From contig JALNXB010000012.1 in assembly GCA_023230585.1 (NCBI GenBank), positions 1-40,341 of the forward strand: a stretch of 40,341 nt of DNA. The letters run 5' to 3'. The position numbers were made by a program, and so were the translations under genes. The stretch is from a bacterium (lineage in GTDB: Bacteria > Ratteibacteria > UBA8468 > B48-G9 > JAFGKM01). Of this stretch, positions 24,094 to 31,623 are shown in pieces; position 1 is the stretch's first letter; each line of letters begins with the position of its first letter. The notes beneath the pieces were generated by a model. The model was not told where the DNA came from. It did no database searches and saw only the letters and a program-made list of their open reading frames with translations.

Positions 24094-26467
24094 CAATTTC
24101 AGCTCCTTGTTTTTTTGACATTTTAAAAGTTAGGTTTCCTTTTTTTACACCAACAGAGATATTTAAGTTTTGAGGTTCTTCTTGTTGCAGAATGATTTCT
24201 GAAAGAGTATCTTCGATATATTTTGAAATAGCTCTTTTAAGAGGTCTTGCCCCAAACTCTTTATTGGTTCCTTTCTCAAGAAGGAACTGTCTTGCTTTAG
24301 CAGAAACAGAAACATATATCCCTATATCTTTCAGTCTGTCCAAAACCTGTGATAACTCAAGGTCAATAATATTCAAAAGATTTTCGGTTGTTAAAGAATT
24401 AAAGACAACCATCTCGTCTATTCTGTTTATGAATTCTGGTTGAAAAGTTTTTTTAACCTGCTCTTCAATAAGTTCTTTAAGTTTTGTTTGAGAACTCTCG
24501 TCTTTTTGAGTGCTAAAACCTATAGTAGCACGGTTTTTAAAAAGTTGTGTGCCCAAGTTTGATGTCATAATAAGTACGGTGTTGTGAAACATTACAAATC
24601 TACCAAAACTATCTGTAAGACGTCCGTCTTCAAGTACCTGTAAAAGTAGATTGAAGACTTCAGGATGAGCTTTTTCTATCTCATCAAAAAGAACTACGCT
24701 ATAAGGTCTTCTTCTGATTTTTTCTGTAAGTTGTCCGCCTTCATCGTACCCAACATATCCTGGAGGAGCGCCAATTAGCCGACTTATAGAAAACTTTTCC
24801 ATATATTCAGACATATCTATTTGTACAAGGGCTTGTTCATCTCCAAATAGAAATTTTGCCAAGGCTTTACCGAGAAGCGTTTTACCAACTCCTGTGGGTC
24901 CAAGGAAAAGAAAACTACCAATAGGTTTCCTCTTTTCTTTTAAGCCCGCTCTCGAACGTCTTATGGCTCTGCTTATTGCTGATACAGCGGGTTCTTGACC
25001 TATTACAATCTGGTTTAAGGTGTTTTCCATTTCAAGTAATTTCTCTTTCTCTTCTTTGCATATCTGAGATACTGGTATACCTGTCCATTGAGATACTACA
25101 TCTGATATATCTTCACTGGTTATTATCTTCTGTTCTTCTAAGTTGAGGTCTTGCCAGTCTTGAGGGTCTTTGGGGAAAGAGGGTGGTACTGTTTCAAAAG
25201 CTCCTTTTGCACTCTTTTTTTTATCTAATTTGAGCCTTTTTCTGCTAGCAGCTTCGTCTATCAAGTCGATAGCCTTATCTGGAAGAAACCTTCCTGTGAT
25301 ATATCTATCGCTAAGTTTTGCTGCTGCAAAAATAGCAGAATCCGAAATTTTCAATTTATGGTGGAGTTCGTACTTCTCTTTAAGTCCTCTCAATATATCA
25401 ATAGTCTCTTTTTCGTTTGGAGGGTTTACCATTATAGGTTGAAACCGTCTTTCTAAAGCACCATCTTTTTCTATATATTTACGGTACTCATCTAAAGTGG
25501 TAGCGCCTATACATTGCATCTCTCCACGAGATAGTACTGGTTTTAAAATGTTGGATGCGTCAATAGCGCCTTCAGCACCACCCGCTCCGACAAGTGTGTG
25601 TATTTCATCAATAAAAATTATAATGTTCCTTGAAGTTTTTATCTCATCTATAACAGATTTAACTCTCTGTTCAAATTCGCCTCTATATTTTGTTCCAGCA
25701 ACCATAGAAGAGAGGTCAAGCATAATGAGTTTTTTGTCTTTCAGAATTTCTGGAGCCTTATTAGAGACTATCTGTTCAGCTAAACCTTCAACTATAGCTG
25801 TTTTTCCAACACCAGGTTCTCCAAGTAGTACAGGGTTATTCTTTTTTCTGCGGCATAAAATCTGTATCATCCTTTCTATTTCCATCTCTCTGCCAATAAC
25901 AGGGTCAAGTTTACCTTCTTGTGCAAGTTTTGTTAAATCTCTACCAAAAACATCTATAGCAGCAGGTCTTGTTTTTTGGAATTGTGATGGAGTAATGATT
26001 GGTTTGTTATAATTTTGCCATTTTTGTGGCTGTTGAGTTTGTATCAGGTCATCTAAAAGTTGTTTAGCGTTGCTGTGGGTTATGCCCATAGCTTTCAAAA
26101 TTTTTGAAGGGAGAGTATCTTCTTGAGAAATAATTGCCAGAAGAATATGTTCTGTGCCAATATAGGCGTGCCCGTGAAGTTGAGCTTCTTTAACTGCTAA
26201 TTTAAGAACCAGTTGAGACTTTGAACTAAGAGGAATATCTCCTATGTTTACAGGGAAGCCTAACTTCATATTTTTTTCTAAATCATATTTTAGAGTTCTA
26301 ACATTTACTCCTAAATGGGTAAGTATAGCCACACCCTTGCCTTTGCCTTCTACAAGCATTGCAAGTAGAATATGCTCTGGGTCTATCTTGTTATTCCCAA
26401 ATTTTAAAGCTTCTTTTCTGGCAAGAGTAAGTAATTCTTTTAAACGTTTTGTGAACCTTTCAAACAT
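24056..26467 (-). CDS. clpC: ClpC-type AAA+ ATPase
   Basis: ClpC unfolds proteins for the ClpP protease. The 803-residue protein has a double Clp N-domain (FERFTKRLKELLTLARKEAL at the start), a first AAA+ module with GEPGVGKTAIVEGLAEQ and IIIFIDEIHTLVGAGGAEGA, and a second with GPTGVGKTLLGKALAKFLF. The linker between the modules is short and lacks the usual UVR-like coiled coil (see findings). I set the start at ATG 26467: AAGGAG lies 8 bases upstream, while a TTG at 26509 would add a lysine-rich stretch not found in the family. CtsR, McsA and McsB are not nearby. Its last 38 bases overlap bamA. Confidence 0.95.
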   Translation of the reverse strand: MFERFTKRLKELLTLARKEALKFGNNKIDPEHILLAMLVEGKGKGVAILTHLGVNVRTLKYDLEKNMKLGFPVNIGDIPLSSKSQLVLKLAVKEAQLHGHAYIGTEHILLAIISQEDTLPSKILKAMGITHSNAKQLLDDLIQTQQPQKWQNYNKPIITPSQFQKTRPAAIDVFGRDLTKLAQEGKLDPVIGREMEIERMIQILCRRKKNNPVLLGEPGVGKTAIVEGLAEQIVSNKAPEILKDKKLIMLDLSSMVAGTKYRGEFEQRVKSVIDEIKTSRNIIIFIDEIHTLVGAGGAEGAIDASNILKPVLSRGEMQCIGATTLDEYRKYIEKDGALERRFQPIMVNPPNEKETIDILRGLKEKYELHHKLKISDSAIFAAAKLSDRYITGRFLPDKAIDLIDEAASRKRLKLDKKKSAKGAFETVPPSFPKDPQDWQDLNLEEQKIITSEDISDVVSQWTGIPVSQICKEEKEKLLEMENTLNQIVIGQEPAVSAISRAIRRSRAGLKEKRKPIGSFLFLGPTGVGKTLLGKALAKFLFGDEQALVQIDMSEYMEKFSISRLIGAPPGYVGYDEGGQLTEKIRRRPYSVVLFDEIEKAHPEVFNLLLQVLEDGRLTDSFGRFVMFHNTVLIMTSNLGTQLFKNRATIGFSTQKDESSQTKLKELIEEQVKKTFQPEFINRIDEMVVFNSLTTENLLNIIDLELSQVLDRLKDIGIYVSVSAKARQFLLEKGTNKEFGARPLKRAISKYIEDTLSEIILQQEEPQNLNISVGVKKGNLTFKMSKKQGAEIDEKTDSPTLTSI

Positions 26468-26646
26468 TAACATTGCTCCTTTCTTCTTTCTTTTCTCCGT
26501 TACCCCCAAGAGAAGAGGTTTGGGGTGTGGGGCTTTTAATTTCTACTCCACCATTCTCCTTGCTCCAACGAAGTTGTGAGGTAGACTATCTACTCTAAAA
26601 CGGTATTTGCTGAAGGCTACCTCTCATAGTTCTTCATAAATTAAAA

Positions 26647-26666
26647 ATGGTATAACAGTTTACCAT
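26647..26666 (-). terminator. Weak terminator after ilvE
   Basis: On the minus strand ATGGTA, 8 bases, TACCAT, then TTTTTAA, 80 bases beyond the ilvE stop codon. The 6-bp stem is weak, and an overlapping CCATAAATTATGG palindrome (26663-26675) could compete. The rest of the gap 26468-26745 holds no gene that I can support. Confidence 0.35.
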
Positions 26667-26711
26667 AATTTATGGCTTTTTAACAATTTCTTTTATTGCA
26701 TAAGTTGTGAA

Positions 26712-26739
26712 TTGACACCAAATACCTTTGTAATATAAC
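26712..26739 (+). promoter_or_regulatory. Possible antisense promoter at the ilvE 3' end
   Basis: TTGACA (26712-26717), 16 bases and TATAAC (26734-26739) form a good plus-strand promoter pattern, but the only gene beyond it, ilvE, lies on the opposite strand. It could drive an antisense transcript or be chance in AT-rich DNA. Confidence 0.25.
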
Positions 26740-26745
26740 TACGCT

Positions 26746-27618
26746 TTACTCATATATGGGAACCCCTTCTGTTTGGGTCATTAATTGGAATGCGGTCAGT
26801 ATTGTTTTTGTTATTTCGCCCGGTTTACCGTTCCCTATTATTCTGTTATCTAATGATATTACAGGGATAATCTCAGCGGCTGTTCCTGATAAAAAAGATT
26901 CGTCTGCGTTGAAAATATCGTATCGAGTTAGGTTAATCTCTTTAAATTCAATTTCCAGTCTTATGCATATCTCTTTTATTGCTTCTCTTGTTACGCCGTA
27001 AAGTACCCCAGCAGACGCTGGTGGAGTATAAACTGTTTTGTCTTTAACTATAAAAATATTATCGCCTGAACACTCGCTAACAAAACCTTCTTGATTTAAC
27101 ATTACTGCTTCCATAACTCCAGCGTTGTTTGCTTCTATTTTTGCCATTATATTGTTCAGGTAGTTGAGAGATTTGATAGCAGGATTTATTGATTCTGTAA
27201 GGTTTCTTCTTGTTGGTACTGTAATTATTGCCAAACCTTGTTCATATAAAGATTCAGGGTATAGGCTTATTTCGTTTGCTATAATTATTAAAGTGGGAAT
27301 TTTGCATTTGCGAGGGTCTAAACCGAGGTCGCCAACACCTCTAGTTACTATCAGTCGTATGTATCCGTTTTTGAGTTTGTTTGCTCTGACTGTCTGAATG
27401 GTTGCGTTTTTCATATCGTAAAAATTTAGTGGAACCTCAAGCATTATTGCTTTTGCAGAGTAGAATAGTCTCTCGATATGTTCATCAAGCCGAAAAATCT
27501 TCCCATTATAAATTCTAATTCCTTCAAATATTCCATCACCATATAATAACCCGTGGTCAAAAACAGATACTTTTGCTTCTTCTTTCTCTACCAATTTACC
27601 ATTTAAGTATATAAGCAT
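26746..27618 (-). CDS. ilvE: Branched-chain amino acid aminotransferase
   Basis: The 290-residue class IV PLP enzyme transfers an amino group between glutamate and branched-chain keto acids, the last step of valine, leucine and isoleucine synthesis. Family marks are LNGKLVEKEEAKVSVFDHGL, GDGIFEGIRIYNGKIFRLDE, the PLP lysine in AIKSLNYLNNIMAKIEAN (near residue 155), and the SECSGDNIFIVKD and SGTAAEIIPV segments that bind substrate and cofactor phosphate. AAAGGAG precedes the ATG. D-amino acid aminotransferase and aminodeoxychorismate lyase share the fold, but the length and motifs fit IlvE best. It is a single-gene unit between clpC and the glycosyltransferase. Confidence 0.9.
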   Translation of the reverse strand: MLIYLNGKLVEKEEAKVSVFDHGLLYGDGIFEGIRIYNGKIFRLDEHIERLFYSAKAIMLEVPLNFYDMKNATIQTVRANKLKNGYIRLIVTRGVGDLGLDPRKCKIPTLIIIANEISLYPESLYEQGLAIITVPTRRNLTESINPAIKSLNYLNNIMAKIEANNAGVMEAVMLNQEGFVSECSGDNIFIVKDKTVYTPPASAGVLYGVTREAIKEICIRLEIEFKEINLTRYDIFNADESFLSGTAAEIIPVISLDNRIIGNGKPGEITKTILTAFQLMTQTEGVPIYE

Positions 27619-27762
27619 ATTCCAACTTCTCCTTTACCCCATATTTTTAGTTAGGGGGTTTAATTGAAATTATACAGTTGTAATTACTTGCCTCTTTTAT
27701 TTGAAAAGTTTTAAAGAATTGTTATGAGGTTTTAGTATTTGATGTTTTGTAATGCTTTAATA

Positions 27763-28851
27763 TTATGAGTTTTTAATTCGTTCCTCTTTCTTCTTCCCAA
27801 CAAATTCTAATATACCTGTTAAACTAATAATAATAAAGACCTGAATAATAACCAGTATTCCACCAAAAGTGTTTAAATTGCTCAATAACAGGGAGCCAAT
27901 ACCTGTGCATATAGTTAGTAGATATATAAATAAGACAGCCTGTTTTTGAGACATACCTATATTGACCAACCTATGTGAAAAATGGTTCTTGTCTGCTTTG
28001 AATATAGGTAGTTTCCGTTTTGTTCTTATCCAGATAACCGAAGTGGTATCAAAGAAAAGTATTGAAAAAATTATAAGAGGTGCAAAAAATGGTAGAAAAG
28101 TCTGGTGTTTCTCGTATCTGTAAAATGTCATCAGGATAGAAATGGTTGCAAGAAAAAAACCTATAAAACTGCTTCCACATTCGCCCATAAAAATTTTTGC
28201 AGGAGGTAGGTTATACTTTAAAAATCCAACTATGCTACCAAGAAAAGCTGCAAGTATGGTGGCTATAAAAAGTTGGTTCATTTGTAAAGCAAATATAAAG
28301 AGTATTGAACCAGTAATGAAAGCAACTCCTGTGCTTAATCCGTCCATATTATCCATAAGGTTAAAACTATTCATTATTAGGACAAACCAGCCAATAGTCA
28401 AGACAAAAGAATGAAAAAGGGTAGGTAAGAATAGAGATATACGCATACCCTCCATAAAGACTATGATTGCAACAATTGTTTGTAAAATTAGTTTCTGGAA
28501 AGGTTTTACGCCTTTAATGTCATCTATAAGACCAAAAGCAACTACCAGAAAACCTCCTGTTAAAATGACTGCAAGTTTTTTTGATGTATGCGAAATTCCA
28601 GGTGAATGAACCAGTAAATAACCAGGCATTAGTTGTAGTTTGGCAAGAAAAAGGCCTATCAATATTGTTAAAGCGAAAGAAAAATATATACCAAGACCTC
28701 CAAGTAGAGGAATAGGTTGTTTGTGGACTTTCCTCGAAGAGGGCATATCTATTATGCCTGTTTTTTTTGCTACAACTCCAGCTAACTTGGTAAAAATTAA
28801 GGATAAGATTCCACTTGTAAAGAAAACAAGAATGTATATTTTAGTCCACAT
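27763..28851 (-). CDS. WecA/MraY-family phospho-sugar transferase
   Basis: This 362-residue integral membrane protein has about ten transmembrane helices and the polyprenyl-phosphate glycosyl-1-phosphate transferase motifs: VHKQPIPLLGGLGIY near the start, GLIDDIKGVKPFQK (the two Asp), NSFNLMDNMDGLS, and a late KNHFSHRLVNIGMS histidine motif. Enzymes of this family load GlcNAc-1-phosphate or a related sugar phosphate onto undecaprenyl phosphate to begin O-antigen, teichoic or other surface glycans. WecA/TagO is more likely than MraY because of the length and motif form. The usual MGDxGS motif reads MGECGSSF here. It overlaps the small membrane protein upstream by 11 bases and has no strong ribosome site, which suggests coupling. 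Confidence 0.88.
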   Translation of the reverse strand: MWTKIYILVFFTSGILSLIFTKLAGVVAKKTGIIDMPSSRKVHKQPIPLLGGLGIYFSFALTILIGLFLAKLQLMPGYLLVHSPGISHTSKKLAVILTGGFLVVAFGLIDDIKGVKPFQKLILQTIVAIIVFMEGMRISLFLPTLFHSFVLTIGWFVLIMNSFNLMDNMDGLSTGVAFITGSILFIFALQMNQLFIATILAAFLGSIVGFLKYNLPPAKIFMGECGSSFIGFFLATISILMTFYRYEKHQTFLPFFAPLIIFSILFFDTTSVIWIRTKRKLPIFKADKNHFSHRLVNIGMSQKQAVLFIYLLTICTGIGSLLLSNLNTFGGILVIIQVFIIISLTGILEFVGKKKEERIKNS

Positions 28852-29119
28852 AACTATATTTTTCTTCTAAAGTTTTGTTAAAATGGTTTATAGGTTGGTC
28901 TTTCTTTTGAGCAGAAGAAAGAGCAAGAAGTTTGTAAAATATAACCAATAAAATAATTAAGACTATAAAAAAGATAATCGGAACAAGAAGATTTCTACCT
29001 GTAAAAATCTTCTCTTCTTCATATTTTGCGTTATAGTAATTTTCCACTATTTCGGCAATTTCGCTCGGGGATTTCCCTTTTAAAAGGATTTTTAACTCGT
29101 CTGGCTCTTTATTTTCCAT
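28841..29119 (-). CDS. Small single-pass membrane protein, unknown function
   Basis: The 92-residue protein has a hydrophilic N-terminal part (KSPSEIAEIVENYYNAKYEE), one membrane helix (about residues 46-66, LVPIIFFIVLIILLVIFYKL) and a short charged tail. I recognise no family. Its end overlaps the start of the WecA-like gene, so it may assist that enzyme or be made at the same time. It starts 99 bases from a divergent Gfo/Idh/MocA gene, with shared promoter DNA. The start context is modest (GAAAAGATAGGAAAA before the ATG). Confidence 0.7.
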   Translation of the reverse strand: MENKEPDELKILLKGKSPSEIAEIVENYYNAKYEEEKIFTGRNLLVPIIFFIVLIILLVIFYKLLALSSAQKKDQPINHFNKTLEEKYSYVD

Positions 29120-29134
29120 TTTTCCTATCTTTTC

Positions 29135-29175
29135 TTGACCAATAAGTCAATATATTATATTATAAATAAGGTCAA
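29135..29175. promoter_or_regulatory. Divergent promoter and symmetrical operator-like region
   Basis: The plus strand has TTGACC (29135-29140), 17 bases and TATTAT (29158-29163), a good promoter for the oxidoreductase at 29219. The minus strand also has TTGACC (complement of 29170-29175) facing the other way, followed by AT-rich DNA. TTGAC and GTCAA (29135-29150) form an inverted repeat across the plus-strand -35 box that could bind a regulator. Confidence 0.55.
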
Positions 29176-29218
29176 CAATCAAAAGAAAAATTAAGTTTGT
29201 TTTTATTAAGGAGGAATA

Positions 29219-30373
29219 ATGGAAAAAGTCAGAATTGGTGTTATAGGTGTTGGGGGTATGGGGGGAGGACACTGTCACAGAGCAAAATTGTTGCAGGATG
29301 AAAATAAACAGGTGGAACTAGCTTGTGTATGCGATATTAATGAAGAGGTAGCAAAAGAGAGAGCAGAAAAGTTTCAGACAAAATATTTCTTGAATTATAA
29401 AGAACTTATAGATAGCGGTCTATGTGATGCTGTTGTTGTTGCGACTCCTCACTGGGTGCACCCAGAAATTAGTGTGTACGCTTTTGAAAAAGGGTTACAC
29501 GTGCTGTGCGAAAAACCTATTGCTGTAACTGTTAGTGGAGCAGATGAGATTATTGAGGCAGCAAAAAAGAGTGGTAAAGTTTTTTCGGTTAACTACCAGA
29601 GAAGGTTGCAAGGGCTTACCCTTAAACTGAAAGAGATTGTTGAGAGTGGAGAGTTGGGAGAGATACATAGAACATTGTGTGTGGACCCGTGGCAAAGAAC
29701 TCAGTCATACTATGATAGTGGGACTTGGAGAGCTACATGGGTTGGAGAAGGTGGTGGTGTGTTATGTAATCAGGCGCCTCATACAATAGATATGTTTACA
29801 CATATAGGTGGTATGCCTATTAAGATTCAGGCTCAAGCAAGAGCGAAGTTCCATAGAATAGAAGTTGAAGATGAAGTGCAGGCATCATTGGAATATGAAA
29901 ACGGTGCTTGGGGTTGTTATTATACTTCTACCTGTGAATCTGAAGGTCCGCTTCATATGGAGTTTGTAGGAGATAAAGGGAAACTTGTTGTTAGAGGGAC
30001 TGATGTTATGTTGAGTAAAAATTCTCAACCTTTAAGAGAGTATATTCTTAGTGCCGATAAGATGTGGGATAAGATGGTAGTTACACATGAATCTGTTGAA
30101 TTGGTACCAGATATAGATAAAACTATAATGGAAAATTTTAGGGACGCAATCCTGAAAGGCGAAAAACGGCTTACACCCGGAGAAAAGGGTATCAACGCAG
30201 TAGAATTTTTTAATGCTTGCATAATGTCTGCTAAACTTGATAAACCAGTTAATATTCCTGTTCCAAGAAAAGAGTACGATGAACTTATGGAAGAGTTGAA
30301 AAAAACATCAAAGGAAAAAACAGGAGTTAAAGAGCAGAGAGTTACCGACCCTAAACTTCAGAATTTACCTTAA
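29219..30373 (+). CDS. Gfo/Idh/MocA family oxidoreductase
   Basis: The 384-residue NAD(P)-dependent enzyme begins with the Rossmann motif IGVIGVGGMGGGHCHRAK, has the catalytic lysine in HVLCEKPIAVTV, and a C-terminal beta-sheet domain with GGGVLCNQAPHTIDMFTHIG (the conserved His that works with the substrate). Relatives oxidise or epimerise sugars, inositols and amino sugars. The substrate is unknown. AAGGAGG lies 6 bases before the ATG and a promoter at 29135-29163. It is followed by a closely similar paralogue, so the pair is probably a tandem duplication. The C terminus of both ends with a K-QRATDPK-like tail. Confidence 0.92.
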   Translation: MEKVRIGVIGVGGMGGGHCHRAKLLQDENKQVELACVCDINEEVAKERAEKFQTKYFLNYKELIDSGLCDAVVVATPHWVHPEISVYAFEKGLHVLCEKPIAVTVSGADEIIEAAKKSGKVFSVNYQRRLQGLTLKLKEIVESGELGEIHRTLCVDPWQRTQSYYDSGTWRATWVGEGGGVLCNQAPHTIDMFTHIGGMPIKIQAQARAKFHRIEVEDEVQASLEYENGAWGCYYTSTCESEGPLHMEFVGDKGKLVVRGTDVMLSKNSQPLREYILSADKMWDKMVVTHESVELVPDIDKTIMENFRDAILKGEKRLTPGEKGINAVEFFNACIMSAKLDKPVNIPVPRKEYDELMEELKKTSKEKTGVKEQRVTDPKLQNLP

Positions 30374-30451
30374 AAATATTCTATTGTAGGTTAAGGTTTT
30401 AAGTTTGTATTAAATTTTCCTATTTTTAAAATAGTGTGTGGAGATTTTTTT

Positions 30452-31597
30452 ATGAGAAAAATAAGAATTGGAGTTATTGGTATGGGCGGTATGGGATACG
30501 CCCACTGTAAAGATGTTATTGCTCTTGAACAGACTGAGTTGACTTGTATATCCAGCAGAGATAAAGAAGTTGTTAATAAAAATGCTCAGGAGTTTGGAGT
30601 AAAACCTTTTACAGATTATAAAGAGATGATAACCAGCGGTTTATGTGATGCTGTCATTATTGCTACACCTCACTGGACTCATCCTGAAATAAGCGTGTAT
30701 GCTTTTGAAAACGGGTTACATGTGCTTGCGGAAAAGCCTATCGCTGTTACTGTGGCAGATGCTGACAGAATGATTAAGTCAGCAAAAGATAACAACAAAA
30801 TCTTTTCAATGATGATGCAAAGACGGGCAGAACCGAGAGTGAAAAAAGCATTAGAATTGGTTAAAAAAGGGTATATTGGGGAAATAGTGAGAACCTTGTG
30901 TATAGATTCTTGGTTTAGAACTCAAGCTTATTATAACAGTAATATATGGCGTGCTACTTGGAAGGGCGAGGGGGCTGGTGTTCTTGTTAATCAAGCGCCC
31001 CATATGATAGACGTTTTTCTGTTGTTAGGAGGTCTGCCTATAGAAATAGAAACTAAAACAAGGACAGCATATCACGATATAGAGGTTGAAAACGAGGTAC
31101 ACGCTCTCCTGGGGTATAAAAATGGTGCTTGTGGGTACTACTATGTTTCTACTTTGGAACCTATAGAGGGGCACCATATTGAAATATGTGGAGAAAAGGG
31201 GAAACTTGTATTGGATTCTCAAAACTTGAAATTTTATAAATACGAAAAATCGATACCCGAAAGTATCGTTTCTGCGGAAGATATGTGGGAGACTTTAAAA
31301 TATGAAGAGGTAGATATATCTCTTGATACAGACGCTATGAAAGGGCATATTGAAGTAATTAGAAATTTTGCTGATTCAATACTTAATGGTGAGGAGTTAA
31401 TCACGCCTGGGGAAGAAGGGCTTTATTCAGTGGAATTTTATAATGCTTGTATCCTTTCTTGGAAAAAAAATAAATCTGTAAAACTACCTATAGATAGAGA
31501 AGAATATAATCTTTTGATAGATGGACTTGTTAAAACATCTAAACCTAAAAAGAATGTTAAGATACAGAGGGCAACAGACCCAAAATATAGAAAATGA
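30452..31597 (+). CDS. Gfo/Idh/MocA family oxidoreductase, tandem paralogue
   Basis: The 381-residue protein aligns along its whole length with the gene before it: IGVIGMGGMGYAHCKD at the NAD site, HVLAEKPIAVTVAD with the catalytic Lys, and GAGVLVNQAPHMIDVF in the sugar-binding domain. I placed the start at ATG 30452, with GGAG 7-8 bases upstream, rather than a GTG at 30434. It is 78 bases from its neighbour and 26 bases from the EF-G-like gene. The two may act on the same or successive sugar intermediates. Divergence between them is high enough that different substrates are possible. Confidence 0.92.
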   Translation: MRKIRIGVIGMGGMGYAHCKDVIALEQTELTCISSRDKEVVNKNAQEFGVKPFTDYKEMITSGLCDAVIIATPHWTHPEISVYAFENGLHVLAEKPIAVTVADADRMIKSAKDNNKIFSMMMQRRAEPRVKKALELVKKGYIGEIVRTLCIDSWFRTQAYYNSNIWRATWKGEGAGVLVNQAPHMIDVFLLLGGLPIEIETKTRTAYHDIEVENEVHALLGYKNGACGYYYVSTLEPIEGHHIEICGEKGKLVLDSQNLKFYKYEKSIPESIVSAEDMWETLKYEEVDISLDTDAMKGHIEVIRNFADSILNGEELITPGEEGLYSVEFYNACILSWKKNKSVKLPIDREEYNLLIDGLVKTSKPKKNVKIQRATDPKYRK

Positions 31598-31623
31598 GAT
31601 AAAAATGTTGAATCGGAGGAAAA

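Noticed and set aside
26468..26509. Extended N terminus of ClpC from the TTG at 26509
   Set aside because: The extra residues are lysine-rich and unlike the family, and the ribosome site serves the ATG at 26467.
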